DNA of 64,000 nucleotides from Xenoacremonium recifei. Its lineage: Eukaryota > Ascomycota > Sordariomycetes > Hypocreales > Nectriaceae. How positions within the stretch are numbered: position 1 is the stretch's first letter; each line of letters begins with the position of its first letter. Shown here one piece after another: positions 1-12,681 of the stretch. The notes beneath the pieces were generated by a model. That model had not been told where the DNA came from. It made no database searches and saw nothing but the letters and a program-made list of their open reading frames with translations. A program made the position numbers and the translations under genes. The stretch spans positions 1 to 64,000 of the forward strand of contig WOFQ01000071.1 of the NCBI GenBank assembly GCA_012184525.1, written 5' to 3'.

Positions 1-2241
1 CTTGATCTTTTTGTTGACTGGCCGCGGGGGGGGCGGGACCCGGGGGCCCTGTGGAGGGGGGGGGGGGGGGGGTTGGGTGGTCCCTCCCCCCCCCCCCCCC
101 CCCCCCCCTCATGGATTGCCTTTTTGCTGCTGGGTGCTCTCGTGGTGGAGTGCGAGAACCCAGCACACCCTCCCACGGCCTCGCACTGTGCCAGTGCTCC
201 CTTGCCTGCGCCGGATTGCCCATCTCCCACCCTCCCCTGCCACACAGTACTGCGTGCACTCCGTACGGTGCCGGCGACAGGGCATCGGCCCCAGGCTACT
301 GGCCACCGCGCACCCGAACGAACTAACCCGCCCGCCGGATGGCTCCAGATGGCCCCAGCGCGGCTGCCCAAGTTATTTTTATTCTTTTACGTGTTGTTTT
401 TGTCCATCACTCGCTCCCTGGTCGTGCCATGTGCGTCATGCCTCTTCTGCGCTGCTCGGCCGCACTGCTAACTCTAGTGCCGACTCGGGCTCTTGGGCTG
501 GCTGGGCTTGGACTTGGACTTGGCTTGGGGCACTTCCTCGGGCGGACAGTGAAGGCAGCGTTGGGACTATCCACTGTCCGGTGCGTGCTGCTGCACTGTC
601 CTGCCACCTCCTGGAAGGGCAGGCAAGTGCGTGAGCGATGGAAGCCCAGGGCTCACCATTCAGGAAAGGTGGACAGGCGAGGCAGGCAGAGACAAACACC
701 ATGGAATGGCGCAGGCTGCGGACGGGATGCGAGGAGCCCGGACGGACTGGACAGCACGGAGTACGGAACTGGTACCTCCTGCTGTAAGTTAGCGATTTCC
801 CCACTGCGCACTCTCCCGTGCCATCCAGCCAGATGGATCCCACCGCCGGGGTGGATGACGGGCGGGTTCTCGAGACTCCCACCCCCAGAGCCCTTTTTCT
901 CCCACCCTATTTTTAATTTACCTCTCTCTTTTATACCGTGCTGCTCGTAGTCACGCCCCCTGTCGCGCGGTAGTGCGCAGGTACCTCGATGCCGTACAGT
1001 GCCCGTAGTACCGGCCTTAGCGCCTAAACCAAACTCGGAAGCCCTGCGATGATGCCGCAGACCCGGCCGCAGCCTGCCTCGCACCTGCCCTCCTGCTTGC
1101 TGGGCTTGCTCTGGGCTGCTCTGCCCTTCCTGGCGTGCTCGGTGGCTTCCTGCTGGTGGCTTCCTGGTGGCTGCCCTGGCGCCTTCCTGGGCTGGTGACA
1201 TCCTGGTGCCTTCCATGTTCCATCTCAGTTCCCTGCGCCTTCCCTGTGCTTGTATTTAACACTGGCTCCTTCCCCCCAGCTCCTCCCCTCCACTCCTTTG
1301 GTCAACCCAAACCTCCAACATCGCCAACATCTCGCAACCTCATCGCCTTCTCCCACGTTCGCTTCCCTCACCTCTCTCCAACTCCTCCCTAGGAAGTCCT
1401 CGTTGACTCCTGTCATTCGCTTTACCTGTGCTGTGCTTTTGGTCATCCCCGACTCTGCCGTCTTTCGTTGACCGTTTGGGACCCGCACCGTTTGGAAACG
1501 CTCGTCGAAGACCTCGAGAAAGACGCTAGAACAACTTCAGTGCCATCTGCCGCCTCCCATCTGTCACCAATCCTCGATTCCGACTCCGGCTTCGAGTTCT
1601 GACTGTATCGTTATTACTGGTCTCGATATCACGGCAGATGCCTCAGCTGTAGCTGTAGCTCTTTTCTTTGTTCTTTGAACATCCCACACTCGCTTTCCAA
1701 TCGCTCCCCAAACCTTCTTGTAAGACCAGACGGAAACTTACAAAGCCACCACACACGATCGCTACCGCCTCAACATCTAAGGAAGAAAGAAAAGAGGAAG
1801 ACAAAAAACATTTTGGGAAGATATCTCTTGCTCGATTGAGGCTGGAGAAGATTGGGAAGAATCACAAGCTTGGACGAATCCAGCCGGTTCTCTCTGCTTC
1901 ATATTTGGAATTACTTCCAACGCCTCTTTCTCAACTCGCCCGCAACTTGCCTCGCAACGTTGCCTGAAAGCATCATTTCCTGGGCCTCTCTTGCCGATCC
2001 GTGCCATCCGAGTCTTGCATAAGCATCTCTGACACACGTCTGACTTTGTTCATAAGTCAGCCTAGAGGAGCAACCCAGTAGATCATCAACCCCTTTGACT
2101 ACAACACTCGCTACTTCTCCACAAGTTTGCTCTTGTGGAATACTTTCACGTAAGTCTTTATCTTCCTTCACTCCCGAGAATGCAGAATGCTTATGGTGGC
2201 ATCCAGGTCTCTCGCTACAGCTCCATTTTCGAACCTGAACA
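1..2241. other. Intergenic DNA and pyrimidine-rich leader upstream of the Zn2Cys6 gene
   Basis: I see no convincing gene here; the open frames on both strands are low-complexity and lack start context or splice signals. From about 1230 the + strand becomes strongly C+T rich, which is typical of the promoter and 5' leader of fungal regulator genes. A GTAAGT donor at 2150 followed by CTACAG ending at 2220 could be a 71-nt intron in the leader, but no good branch site is visible between them. The G/C homopolymer at the left end is listed separately. Confidence 0.5.
53..110. repeat. G17 / C23 inverted homopolymer (hairpin or G-quadruplex forming)
   Basis: A run of 17 G (56-72) is followed after a 13-nt spacer by a run of 23 C (86-108). 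The flanks GGA and TC extend the complementarity slightly, so either strand could fold into a G:C hairpin, and the G run could form a quadruplex. Homopolymers this long are also error-prone in sequencing and may be partly artefactual. Confidence 0.8.
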
Positions 2242-4291
2242 ATGGCTGGTCCAGGTGGCGGTCCTCCTCGCCGGAGGTTAGTATTTCTCTTGCAGCGATT
2301 TCTCTACCAGTACTAACAAAAGCGGCAGCCACACCAAGTCCCGTAAGGGCTGTGATACCTGGTATGTCAATTTAGTGGTGTTTCCGCTGGCAATGCGGAT
2401 TTGATGTCAGTCCTGGTCGCCTAACACGCCTTCTATAGCAAGCGCCGACACATCCGATGTGACGAAAACTTTCCTCAATGGTACGTGACTCCAGGAGAAA
2501 ACTTCAGTAAAAAGCTTTATTAACATTTGCGTTTCAGTCGCAACTGCACCAAGCACAAGATCCGCTGCCCCTATAATGACGTCCAGGTCCCCGACGCTGA
2601 ACGCTCTACGACTCCCGACAAGCCCGATCTGATGTGGACGCCCCAGATCGAAGCTGCGATCAACGACTGGCGAAGTACTGGCATCTTCCCTTTCCCGAGC
2701 TTTGGCCTCTATCCCGCACCAATGCCTCATCTTTACTCTGTTGAGGACCTGCGGTTGATCTACCACGTTGCCTCGCTGTACTATCAGCTGGCCACCATCG
2801 ACGCCAACAACTTCACTCTGTGGACACGACATATTCCAACGTAAGTGGCCTTCCGTAGCAGTCAATGCGATCATTAGGTGGTTCTAACAAGGATTCTCCA
2901 GTCTCCTCCGAATTGGTGCAACGACTCCCTACGTCATGCACGCACTTCTTGCATTCTCTGCCATGCATATTGCTTTCCTGACCGACTGTCCGCTCGTCGG
3001 AAGCATGGCTTACGAGCACCGCGGTATTGCTTTAAAGGGACTGCAGGAGGCCATCAGCTCCTTTTCCCGGGAGACGTCAGACGCTGTTCTGGCAGCATCT
3101 CTGGTCCTCTCTTGGCAGGCTACCGATTGGTAAGACAAACAGCCGAGATCCGACCCGCGACGCAACGGCTAACGACAGGAACAGGCGTAGCTGGACCCAG
3201 CTGATGCAAGGAACCTCCTCGGTATGTACAACCGCTTCGTCGCACGACACCATCTGACAGCAATGCAGGTTATCGAGGCCATGGAGCCCTGGAAACATGA
3301 GTCGCAGTTCGGAGATTTCATCGCTGAGAGCAGCACCTTCCCGACTGCGCCACCATCCCCCGGACAAGATCATCGCCCTAGCCAGCCCCGGCCTGAGGAT
3401 TTGGAGGCCTACCAGCGAACACTGGAGCAGATCCAAAGGGTGGAAGCGCATCTCAAACACTACAAGGAGGACACGACTCAGATCCAGCATCTCATTGGCT
3501 TCCTTCGCGGCTCTCGGAAGATCAGTCCGACGCTTTCCATTGCGCAGCAGTTCGAACGCCTGCAGCCTTTGAGGACCTGGCTCTTTTGGATGCCTGTCGG
3601 CTACCTCCAGAACTACCATGGATCTCCCAACTCGCTGGTTGTCATTGCCCACCTCTACACGGTCGCACTCTTGATGGAGCGTCTGTTCCCTGAGATTGGC
3701 GCTGCCTACTTTGGCAGTCTGACAATTGGACCCGTTGAGGAGATTGCGCGACGGCTCATGTCGATCAACGTGGCAGGCCACTCGAAGGGCGAACTCCAGA
3801 CCCCTCTCACTCTCATGGAGTTTCCCATCGATACCGTTGGCGAGTTTCGCTCGCGAATGGGTTGGGTCCATCCGGAAAGAACGCCTTCTTTCCCTCAGTT
3901 CAATCCTCCCAACTTTGCCATCCATGACGAGGTCTCGATGCCCCCTGCAACGGAATCTTACATGCCCTACGGGAATCCGGCTTTCAGCTATAGCACCGAG
4001 GAGATGCCCATGCTCAACGCTTCCGGCCCACCTGCTCAAAGTTCCGTCAGCCCCCTGATCCTTTCGTCTCCATTCCCGAGCCAGCAGTACCTCAACATTC
4101 CATCTCCGGCGTACGCAGGCGCCTACAGCCCGGCATCTTCGACTTTTGAGGGATCGGTCGCTTACAGCGATACGGAAGAGTATGGATCGTTCGACATGGG
4201 TGGTTACCAGGGTTCTCCTGCCATGATGCACGATCCAAACCACAACTTTGGTGTCGGGTTCGTCTCTCCCATCCAGCCCGTGTGGATCTAG
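2242..4291 (+). CDS. Zn2Cys6 (C6 fungal-type) transcription factor
   Basis: Seven exons are read as 2242-2276, 2329-2361, 2439-2480, 2538-2840, 2902-3129, 3185-3221 and 3269-4291, giving 566 residues. Intron 1 has donor GTTAGT and branch TACTAAC, and all junctions keep frame. The N-terminus carries a complete binuclear zinc cluster, C20-x2-C23-x6-C30-x6-C37-x2-C40-x6-C47, split over four exons, with the basic stretch KRRHIR inside it. The rest is helical and resembles the C-terminal regulatory part of fungal C6 factors, including the UPC2/sterol-uptake-control type; that subfamily is inference. It should act in the nucleus as a DNA-binding regulator of unknown targets. The tail is rich in Pro, Ser and Tyr. 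The stop at 4289-4291 may be intronic: see the downstream exon-like segment. Confidence 0.87.
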
Positions 4292-4361
4292 GATCTTTCA
4301 GACGACCACACAGGCCCTTTGCGCTCGAGGAAGAAGATGGGGATTGACCGTTGCCACCCAG

Positions 4362-4626
4362 GAATACCACCACTACTCCCACCTACCCGCCTCCCGAGGA
4401 TCCGGCTCTCTTCACCACATCGCTCACGGGTGCGCCTTCGCCGTATCTCCATCCCGAACAGCTCGGAATGCTGCCGCTCCCCGAGTCCCCGGTTCCCTCG
4501 AATACCGGAATTCCCCGACATCGACAAACCGCATCACTGTCCTCAGGACCGCACCCACAGTCTCCGCTGGCGCAGGCTCCGTTGGTGCAGAGCCCCGACC
4601 CCAAGGGCAAACGGCGCGCCGACTAA
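4362..4626 (+). other. Probable additional last exon of the Zn2Cys6 gene (alternative C-terminus)
   Basis: From AATACC at 4363 to TAA at 4624-4626 there is an open frame with coding-like codon choice (mostly C or G at third positions) and a plausible regulatory-tail composition rich in Pro, Ser and Gln, ending PKGKRRAD. The sequence turns into ordinary A+T-richer trailer directly after the stop. The frame differs from that of the preceding exon but joins it if an intron ends at the CACCCAG acceptor (4361). In-phase donors are GTTCGT at 4258 (intron 104 nt, protein 643 aa) or GTGGAT at 4282 (80 nt, 651 aa). There is a TTGAC branch-like motif near 4344. Homologue comparison is needed to choose. 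Confidence 0.5.
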
Positions 4627-7600
4627 TAGTCAGCTGCCTCTTCTGGTTCTTGATTCTATCGCTTAGAGATTTTTTGATTGTCGAACTTTGCCGCTTCGCT
4701 CGTTGCTTTTGAAATCGACACAGACGCCATGTACACAACACTCCTTCGACGCTCGCTACCACCAATGGGCCGATGCTGCAACTGCCGGCATCCCCAACGA
4801 CACTCCTTAAATGAAAAACCACCATTATCGACGACACTCCTTTTTACGATCTACGAGGACACCTCGAACCAAATAATGTATTGAATAATACTTTGACGCT
4901 CCCTACGACACCCACCAAAAAGAAAGAAACGAGGACGCTCCTTTTCGATGACGATTGATACCCCAATAGACACACTCCTTATGATGACGTTATGAGAATT
5001 TCAACTCCATCATAGATTCACTCCTTACGGACTCGCAAACGGCGACAGACAGACCGTTTCCAAACTGCATAGCGACTGTTTTTGATTTTGGACACCGAAA
5101 AGCAAGGCGTTCTACGGAGTACTGGGTCAGCATTGGATCGGCGCTATCACAATGCTTTGTGTTGAATGATATATTCGCTTGGACGAATGGGACGCGCTGG
5201 CTCCTATTAGGGATGCACGGCTGCGAAGGAACAATATTGATTGGATTGGCATAGTTTGTTTTTGAATTTGGATTTGCATTTGATTTTACACGGGCATACG
5301 GACGACTCGGGTCGTTGAATATGAATGGATCGATTGATGTACGCTGGAGGATAAACGCGAGGAACAGTACGATGTTAGAATAGTTTGCTTTCTGTGCGCA
5401 TTGTGGAGCGGACTACGAGACTGGGCTTGATGTCCGACCAAGTTCGAAAAGCTTTGGCTAGGAGATTAATGATAATCGACTCGTGGCTCAACTCATTGGT
5501 TTGCCTTGCCTTTGCCTTGCTGATAATCATACTTCGTACGCTTGGCATCCACATTCTCGCCGAAGCATCGTGACAGGGTTGCTGCCCAACAAACCCCCCT
5601 TGTTCTTCCACGACGTATCTTCCTTTTGATCTCGGATTTCTCATTTCTCATTTATTTCTTGATATCAAAGAGATAGGTAATTAGGTTGCTGGGTGATCCA
5701 GATCGCCAGGGGGGCACGTTGCGGGTCAAGGCTGGTAGGGGAGATCGGCTGGGCGATACGAGGTGGGCTGATGGGATGAGGCGAGCTATGTCATCGGCAG
5801 AAGCTAGACTAAGGGAGGACAGGCAAGATTCTAATGATCTCAGCGGCTAAGAGATGGGGAAGGGAGATACGGAATTAGGCACATTAACAAGGGGTGGGTA
5901 AGTGGTTGGTGAGGGCATCTCGAGACTAGGATAGGGGGGAGGTTCCCGGAGGCATGGTGGTTGGTGCGGATGGGGGGACTCGTATTCTATCTCAAACTAT
6001 CGCGCGCTTACAAGATGTGTTTGAGCCTTGTGGATATGTTTGAAAGGGAGAAACTGGTGGTTTCATTTCTGAAGGACCCTCATGGTGGAATGGGGAGCAT
6101 GATAGCACGTACAGTGACAGTCGTGTTTCCAAGGACAACCGGAAGCGACTCCCTTTGCGACCTCAAGCTAGTACAATAGGAAGAGTACTTAGAGGGTACT
6201 TTGAGTGTGTCTTTAGAAACATGACAGGGGTCTCGGATATCCAGGTCTTTGGGCGTGCCTGCAGCCTAACTTGTATACACCATGTCGATTCCGTCACATC
6301 CTCGGGTTTCTCAGCGACCCAAGCACGCCAGGGAGAACCATCTAGGACTACGGTAGGACTCATTCCAGAATTTCTCTGCAGCAATGACACGCGGCGTTTC
6401 TTCCCGAGCGGGCGCTGATCGACCACCGGTCCAGTGTCTCCGTCTCGACGCGGAAGCCCACGGCACGGCGACACAACACTGGTCCGTTTCCGCACGCAGA
6501 CCGTTCCTCGCAGGCGCCGCAGCTAACGGACGACAAAAATAATAGACACACCGTCATATCATGTACTTTTGAACACAGGGAGGTAAATGCGCGCACAGTG
6601 TCCGGGTCTGCGCGGTTCAGGGGGCTGCTTTCGTGGCAGGGCGCGAGCGCGGTCTGAGAGTCACACCCCGAAAACAACAGAAGCATGAAGAACTCGCGAG
6701 GGCGCGCGGGCAAGACTTCTGGCACAATGTTCCTGGCGTTACAGGCGTGGGAAGGCTCGCAGCCCGAATTCGTCGTAGTGTGGTATTTTTTCTCGTATTC
6801 CTGCGAGAAGCGCGCTTCAGCCCTGGCTCGCCCCTGGAGGAACACGACAACTTGACCAATCTCAGTACGAAGGTGGTTTGGAAGCGCTGAGAGAGTGTCT
6901 ATTGTTAGATATGAGGTGTATTTGAGTGGCCGAAAAGGTTGAAAAGCCGTATTGGTTGTTGGGGAGGAGGATATGGTGATGTTTCTTCAGGGGGAGGATG
7001 CGAGGCCACTGCTGAGGCCTCCGTGGTGGGCCGTAAGGACGCCAATAGAGGTTGAGAGATGCTGGAGGTGTGATAATACTACTTGGAGAGGGGGGATGGG
7101 GTTAGAGAGAGAGGTCTGCTGATGGCTGCCACCGCCAGAACTTCCAGGAATTGTGAACATCGACCTGCTCCTAGATGTCTATGCAATTTTGTATCTGGGA
7201 AACCCTGCCCAGATCACAAGCAGTATACCCAAGTCTCAACCATCTCTGAGATACTGAAGAGCATGTTGGTAAGCAAAACGAGTAGTAAAAGCCTCACGCA
7301 GATACGGGCCTGCTCCTCCAACTGTCGACGATTCCGAACTTACGACAATCATCTTCGCCAACAGAGCATCATTGAAGCGCAAGAACCTCCCAACGACTGG
7401 CCTCTGCTTTATGCATAAGCACTCGTCGTACACTAGTCCGCCAGATATATTGCCCAAGCTGACTTTCTCCATGTTTCCCCGCGTAAGACCGTCCAAGCCA
7501 CGATGCACGAAACGAACGACTGTCCAACCGTCCGCGACTTTGAAAGCCCGTACGTCCTTGAGATAACATCCAGTCAAAAGGCGAAACGGTACCGAATCAG

Positions 7601-8915
7601 TTCCAAAGGTCCTTATCGAAGCAACGGGTTATGTCAACCTTCATCGGATCTCGACTCCTCTCCTTCCGTTCGATACCCATGCACGGCCGACGCTCGAGCG
7701 ACGATTATAATATTATACCAGAACATTGATGATGAAAGTGCTGCTGAGATACTATGTACTATGGTGGTGCTGTTCAAGAGTCTTATGCTCTATCGAACCG
7801 GCAAATACGGCGAGGAGCTCCCATTCTTCGAGAAACGTCTTCTGCTATATACGCCAGGATACACTTGAAGCCCCGGGACAACTATTTGACACTGCCCGTA
7901 ACGCCAAACAGCCAGAAGAGCCTGGAGTTTCTCCTTTTAATCCACTGCAGGCATAACCGGAAATATTCCTGTCTGATTATCAGAACCTCGAGAAGACTAT
8001 CACCTCCTAACCGAGGTGATTCTCAGGACGTCCCTCGGCCTATACGCTCCTCGAACAACCGACCCGACCGACTTGATAGAGCAAGCGAAGAAAGATTAAC
8101 GTGCGTGACTCAGCAATACTGCCGAAACGGGTTTTCAGCAGATGAAAGCCTGTTGTATACTGAGATATGCTCGTACTCCCGTTCTAACTGCACCTAAGAA
8201 ACTACCCAAACAAGAATGCGGTTGACCATCTAGTAGAATATTGAACGGCAACTCCTCGTGAACATTATTATCATTGGAGTAACATATCGGTGTGTAGGTG
8301 AGTCGATATTCATGCCCAGCCGAGACTACAACCCCCCAGTCTCCTATTCTACACTGTCAATACATTCCACCTCCAGGCAGAGCACTTAACTCCTCCAACC
8401 GAAGACACTAGATCCAACCGAGTCGAGGGGACGCTGAACAGGAGGGAAATAAGAAAAGAGGAAACATTCGACGTAAGAGGAACGGATGCAGTCCGCGTAG
8501 CTGTGTGTTGTGTGTGGTATCATCACTATTCCCGTTCCCCCCTCCAGACCCAGCCCGTGCCCAAATCCCAGAGAACCAACCCAACAACCCCTTTATCTAA
8601 AACCCAAAGAAACGATGTCAGGGCGACGGCTACTAGAGAGCGCGCCTGCTGATGCTGCAAACTCCCCGACGCCTGTGCATAAATCAAGAAAAGAGAGAGG
8701 CCATAGTGTGCTGCGTGTCGTGTGTCGTCGGTCGACGAAATGCCCCTCCGTCCATAACTCCAGTGTCGTTTCAGCCGACGACGACGCTTCCCCCAGGGTT
8801 CCGTCTTTTATCTCAAACATGTCGGTTCTTCTATCCATTGGCCAGGCACATAAAAACCTGCCTCTTAACCGCATACAAGGGCTATCCCTCAGTGCCCAGG
8901 GCTTTGACGTGATTC
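4627..8915. other. Intergenic, no convincing gene
   Basis: This stretch holds the trailer of the transcription factor and mostly A+T-richer sequence without a supported gene. The only part with protein-like character is a minus-strand open frame at 7236-7577 that lacks an ATG at its start; it is treated as a possible relic under findings. Between about 8400 and 8915 lies the trailer side of the SSH4-like gene. Confidence 0.45.
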
Positions 8916-10628
8916 TCAAATAGACGCCGATTCGCTGAGCGTGCTGATACCATCAGAGTCATCTCGCTGATGCAGTTGCGCGCTATCGCTTCTGTCCCGG
9001 CCGGCTCCCTGTCGCACAGCGTCGCTATAGCTGGGCACAGGAGGTTCTGGTAGCTGACTCCGGCGGGCGGGGATCACCGTTACGGCCGAGTCCCCTCGGC
9101 TTCGGTTCAAGACGTGGATCAAAGGAGCATTCTCGCTATCAGTGCTAGATCTTCGAGAGTTGTCTCCGTCTTCCGAATGAGCCGGGCTGGCATACTCTGG
9201 CGGCGGGTTGGTCGCATCCTCAAGGTGGAGGTGCAAGGGGTTCTCGGTGTGTATCTCCTGCTGGAGTCCCGGCCTGTTGTTGCTAGCCTCACCGTTCTCC
9301 TCGCTGGGGATAAGCTGGGCCAGCGAAATGTCAGTCGGGCTTCGAGCAGGGCCAGGGCTCGTGGGGGGAAGCACCCTGAAGTTGCCGCTTCGTGTTCGTC
9401 CGTGCCCGTAGGGAGAGGACAGATTATTGCTGGAGTTTCGCACATGATACGAGCCGGCGGTCACCGAACCACTGTGCCCTCGACCTTGAGGATAATTGAA
9501 TCCATCCTTGTTCCCGGTTTCCAACAGAATACTACCCTGCTCCGAGCCGTAGGGGGGCGGCGGAGCCAAGCTGCCAGTGACCGGAGCCAGACCCCATTTC
9601 TTGACGTTGGCTTCAATGAAAACGAACCCGGCCTGACCGAAGTTGACGTGGACGACACAAGGGCCGGTAGCTCCGATGGCAGGGAAGAAGTTTTGAGCCT
9701 TGAGCCCATGGACAACCTCCTCCAGTTTCTTGCCATTGCGTGTGAAGAAGATTGCTCCAGTCCTCGGTCGATAACCCACGCCAACCACATCGCCTTGTAC
9801 CAGATGAGGTCCGTACGGGGTCGAGCTGAAGGGTTGATTATATCTCCGAGATCCGGTGGACTGGTAGGCGACAGAGTACTTGTGGAAGCCTATAGTCATG
9901 GGTTAGACAACGGTGAAACACGCGATGAGGTGTCACGAGGGTCGAAGGCCCAGGAAGAAAAACAACATACCTGGTAACCGGAAAAGAGGATAAGGTTTGG
10001 TGGCCATGCCAATGCTTAGCAGTGTACTTTCGGGCTTGTCGTATATCTTGGTCTCCCAATAATAAACATCGTTTTGTTTGGGGACTGGCAGGTTGCTCAT
10101 GACGGTACATTCTGAGTCGAAGAACTCAATCTCGGTGCGACCCTCGACGAAGCAGTTTGCGACTTCCAACTCGGGCTCGAATTCCCACGCAGAAACGCCC
10201 TTTTCTTGGATGGCGAGGTATTGCGATAACGATATGTCTGTCTGAACAGATTCGGGGGGGTATGCGGCGATGAAGGCTGTTAAGGGAGACGGGTTAGCAT
10301 GTGCGATAAGGGCGAAAGGGCAGGCGTCATGCAACCCGATGACGCCTGACAAGAGAATCAACCACGTACCTTTTGCTCGCATGTATTCCTGCCTGGTCAT
10401 CTCATCCATAGTCTCCAAGGCCTCGGCCTCTTCCCTCGCGAATGCCTGCTCATCATCGTACTCTCCGGGGCGGCCGAGTCGATCGAGGATGATGCGGCCC
10501 GTGTTTGCGCAGCCTGAAACCCAGAAGATGAAGATGACAAGGGCGATGAGGATGATGGAGCCAAACGAGGAGGCGAGGCCAATGATGACGCCTGTGAAGG
10601 CGGATGACGGCGATGAGTTGAACCCCAT
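8916..10628 (-). CDS. SSH4: SSH4/EAR1-type SPRY-domain adaptor for Rsp5 ubiquitin ligase
   Basis: Three exons on the minus strand (10370-10628, 9971-10276, 8916-9889) give 512 residues; both introns (93 and 81 nt) have good donors (GTACGT, GTATGT) and keep frame. A single hydrophobic span near residues 11-35 is followed by a cytosolic part with a SPRY domain at about 125-290 (YYWETKIYDKP, GVGYRP, GAIFFTRNG, FFPAIG). Two PPxY motifs follow: PPPPY at 298-302 and PPEY at 418-421, then a Ser-rich tail. In yeast, Ssh4 and Ear1 are endosome/vacuole membrane adaptors that recruit Rsp5 through PY motifs to ubiquitinate transporters, and this architecture matches. ATG at 10628 begins MGFNSS just before the membrane span. 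Length is close to the yeast proteins. Confidence 0.88.
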
Positions 10629-12681
10629 GATGGGCGAACGGCGAGATGGGCGCCGAACCGTCTGTTTGTAATTGTTTTTTTGCGTATCGGACTTTGGGCT
10701 GATCGGTCGAGCACGGGATCAGGCGGACGGCATCACCGCCGCAACAAACGCATCCGGATGATCAGCCAATGAGCCGGGTGAAGGGCGCTGAGACGGCGAG
10801 AAAAGGCAAAAAGCGAGTATCGTATACGGCGTGCGACTCGGGGGTTCGATAGGGATCTATTTTCGCCAGCGGTCGTCGACTGAGGGAGAGCGGATGATGA
10901 GGAGGAACAGGTTTAAGACCTGCTGGATGGGATGGGATGGGGAAATGGACGAGGGAGGCGGGTGGTTGGTTGGCTGAAGGCGGATCGCCGGCCCACGGCT
11001 ACGTCGCCACAGCGGGCAGACAGTGGCTGACTCGTCTGGGCACTTGTCTGGAGGGGCCGCGTGTGAGGGAGAGTGTCAATATGCTGGCTGCTGGCGCTGG
11101 TGGAAGCAAACGCAGGGGAGAGCGAACGTCGAGGATGAAGATCTATAGGAGAAGAGATTTAAGTGCAGAGAGGAGAAAAGAGCAGAGCAGAAAGGTTGAA
11201 GTCAGAGCAAAAGGAAGGAACCTGGAAGGGCTGACGAGGGCTGACGAGGGCTGCCGCAAAGTAACTTCAGGGCAGGTGCGGCAGACGAGGCCTGGAAGTC
11301 GCTGGCAGGCCGAGCCCCGCTCCTGCTTCAGTGCATGTTCGAGGGACGCTTCAGCGGTTCTCCCGCCTGGACCCAGGCCTGGAACCCCCTTCGCTTCCGG
11401 AGGTTCCAGGCGGACGCAACCAGACGGTACATGCCGGGGCGTCGGCCGCGATAGCTGGCACGGCAGATCTCAGCCTGGGAACTAGCAGCATGGCGTCCTC
11501 CGCTGGTACTCCGCAGCCCCTCCAAGCCCCCCCGGCTGAGTCCAGGTGGGCGATCCATCATCCCGGACGGCAGCAGCCCAGCATGACGACTCCATCGGTA
11601 CCTGTGAAGCGGGAAACGGTGACGTCGTCATTCGCAACGTCAAATCCTGCCAGGTCACGTTTTTAAAGACTCTTCTGCGCAAATGCTGCTAATGGCCGAC
11701 CACGTGCAGAATCACACGATAACCCTATCTTTTCCCTCCAGCTGACTCGACTATTATTTAAGCATCAATGTAGGCTAGATTTAGCCCTGTGTGCACCCCC
11801 TAGAATCTTCTGGCCGCTTGCATAAGGTCTGGCCCCTCCCGCGCCAGGAACGGAGCGTTCGGCGCCTATGCTTGAGGCGCACCAGGTTTCACGACCTCGT
11901 CCTATTTTCAGGCACTCCGGAGGAACCCCCTTTTGACGAGACAGAATGTCAGCTTGATCAGCAGCAGGCAGCTTGTCCTTTGTGATGACGCCTGGCTGCA
12001 TGCATCGGCCCTGCAAACCCGCTGCAGATGCACCTCGATTGGCTTTCAGATCTCGTGCGGCTGTTGGGCGCGATCCTTCAGACCTGAAACGGGGCTGTCT
12101 CTCTTCAGTGCCTCGTAACCGTCTCCCCTGAACGCATGGGAATACGAAGATGACGGGGAAACAAATGTAAAGATAAACAAACACTGTTCCTTCGTGCTTT
12201 TTTGCACGCCGTTCATCGGGGAGACAAGAACAAGAGATCTAGAGATTCCCTTCATCAGTAACGACCCCTGTCTTGTCATTGACAGATCTTCATGATCCCC
12301 CTTGACATCTCACCCCCCTGCGGCGGCTAACTCATCCCTGGATACACCATTGCCCTATCCCGTTGGATGGTGTTTAATAGCTAGATCACACTGTAATCTC
12401 AACTGCGATCTAGACTCATGATCATGCTATGTATTTGTTTATTTCGCATTGAAGGGCATAGTTCGTAACCCGTCGCTATCGTGTTTCTATTCTATACATG
12501 GGAAGTCAATCAATATGAACGAACCCTCCGGGTTATGCGCGTGCCCTGATCCTCCACTCCCTTGCCTTGATGAGAAACCCAGAAACAAAACATAAGAACA
12601 GAAAGAACACCCAAGGCTGCGTTCATGTCCTCATCAGTCCAAATCAATTTGCCCATTCAGTCATCCTGCTGTCAGATGAGA
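10629..12681. other. Intergenic region (SSH4-like promoter side), no gene seen
   Basis: The first several hundred bases should contain the promoter of the minus-strand SSH4-like gene. The rest has only short, compositionally biased open frames on both strands. A short direct duplication of GCTGACGAGG lies near 11230-11250. The right end is the trailer of the next minus-strand gene. Confidence 0.5.

Noticed and set aside
2..634. Long plus-strand open frame with poly-Gly and poly-Pro at the left edge
   Set aside because: It starts without ATG and is produced by the G and C homopolymers; the rest has no motif or coding signal.
7503..7868. Plus-strand 121-codon frame overlapping the possible relic
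   Set aside because: No motif, no splice context, and it overlaps the more protein-like minus-strand frame.
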